Notes under the pieces: model-generated
What the model was told of the DNA's origin: nothing
The model's database searches: none
Seen by the model: the letters and a program-made list of their open reading frames with translations, nothing else
Translations under genes and position numbers: made by a program
NCBI GenBank assembly: GCA_016281295.1
Contig: JAEEII010000227.1
Coordinates: forward strand, 1 to 7,697
DNA: 7,697 nucleotides
Direction of reading: 5' to 3'
Source of the DNA: Bacteroidales bacterium
GTDB taxonomy: Bacteria > Bacteroidota > Bacteroidia > Bacteroidales > F082
Shown: piece by piece, positions 7,323 through 7,697 of the stretch
Layout of the letters: each line of letters starts with the position of its first letter
Position numbering within the stretch: the stretch's first letter is position 1

Positions 7323-7697
7323 TTATTGATAGCTCGTGACCTGTGATGCGTGGACGGAGAGTTGCATCTCTTTCCCCAAGATGATGGCACGGTTGTCGTT
7401 TTGATGTCCGGCTGGAAAACCGAAACACACGGGATAAGAGTATTCCTTCACCATGTCGAAGATGGCTTGTTCCACGGTTTTTCCAAATGGCTCGGGGTTG
7501 TCGTGAATCTCAGTCAGTCCTCCCACCACCAGTGCTTTCAGTTGGTTTAGTTTACCGGCACGTTTCAGTCCGTACATCATACGTTCCACATGATAGATGT
7601 ATTCATCAACTTCTTCGATAAAAAGTATTTTATTCTTTGTATCAGGAAAGCTATTGGAGCCCAACATGCTGTATAACACCGACAAATTACCTCCCAC
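7323..7697 (-). CDS. ldcA: LD-carboxypeptidase (peptidase S66), N-terminal part outside window
   Basis: The last 124 codons of an S66 peptidase of roughly 300 aa; its real start lies beyond 7697. The family removes the terminal D-Ala from muropeptide tetrapeptides during peptidoglycan recycling, or trims related peptides. Seen in window-local numbering: GGNL (2-5), the catalytic Glu region LFIEEVDEYIYHVERM (25-40), LVVGGLTE (56-63) and GFPAGH (93-98), whose H98 would complete the Ser-Glu-His triad; the nucleophilic serine is off the edge. The end, ILGKEMQLSV plus a short tail, is normal for the family, so the C-terminus is intact. It converges on the CARF nuclease gene with 3 nt between the stop codons and is unlikely to be functionally tied to it. 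No signal peptide can be judged here. Confidence 0.92.
   Translation of the reverse strand: MGGNLSVLYSMLGSNSFPDTKNKILFIEEVDEYIYHVERMMYGLKRAGKLNQLKALVVGGLTEIHDNPEPFGKTVEQAIFDMVKEYSYPVCFGFPAGHQNDNRAIILGKEMQLSVHASQVTSYQ

Noticed and set aside
7311..7335. Short AT inverted repeat at the convergent gene ends as a terminator
   Set aside because: Only about 4 A-T pairs around a 3-nt loop, too weak for an intrinsic terminator.
1..7697. CRISPR array, cas gene, insertion sequence, tRNA or cobalamin riboswitch
   Set aside because: Looked for because of the Card1-like gene and the B12 enzyme. No regularly spaced repeats, transposase motifs, tRNA-like folds or B12-box leader were found; the only long non-coding stretch is 121 nt.

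Overview
The window looks like a chromosomal piece of a Bacteroidales-type bacterium (Bacteroidota). The grounds are a two-subunit B12-dependent methylmalonyl-CoA mutase of the succinate-to-propionate route, a Bacteroidota-style lipoprotein, starts mostly without a clear Shine-Dalgarno, and two copies of the Bacteroidota -7 promoter box TATCTTTG in the only sizeable intergenic region. Genus cannot be set from this sequence. I see no integrase, transposase, tRNA, rRNA or CRISPR repeats.

Layout. Positions 1-3807 form a minus-strand block: a lipoprotein gene of unknown role (2770-3807), then 27 nt later the mutase small subunit mutA (892-2742), then after an 86-nt gap carrying two hairpins the large subunit mutB (1-805, its C-terminal part lies beyond the window). 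A 121-nt divergent region (3808-3928) holds back-to-back promoters. Positions 3929-7319 form a plus-strand block: a YegS/DAGK-type lipid kinase, pgk 23 nt downstream, and a gene whose ATG overlaps the pgk stop codon (TAATG). Its product has an N-terminal CARF-like domain and a C-terminal PD-(D/E)xK nuclease domain, the architecture of Card1 (DUF1887). The last gene (7323-7697, minus, N-terminal part beyond the window) is an S66 LD-carboxypeptidase, convergent with the nuclease gene at a 3-nt gap.

How the genes relate. MutA and MutB form one heterodimer interconverting succinyl-CoA and methylmalonyl-CoA. The lipoprotein is probably co-transcribed with them but has no evident functional link. 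Pgk is central glycolysis and the lipid kinase acts on membrane lipids.

The notable item is the Card1-like protein. Characterised relatives are CRISPR type III ancillary nucleases switched on by cyclic oligoadenylate, yet here the gene is fused by overlap to a housekeeping glycolytic gene and no cas gene or CRISPR array is in view. It keeps the expected nuclease residues (D293, E306, K308 and a GGWFEEY motif), while its ligand-loop motif departs from the usual TGGT form. It could be a stray type III effector or part of a CRISPR-independent nucleotide-signalling defence or stress response.
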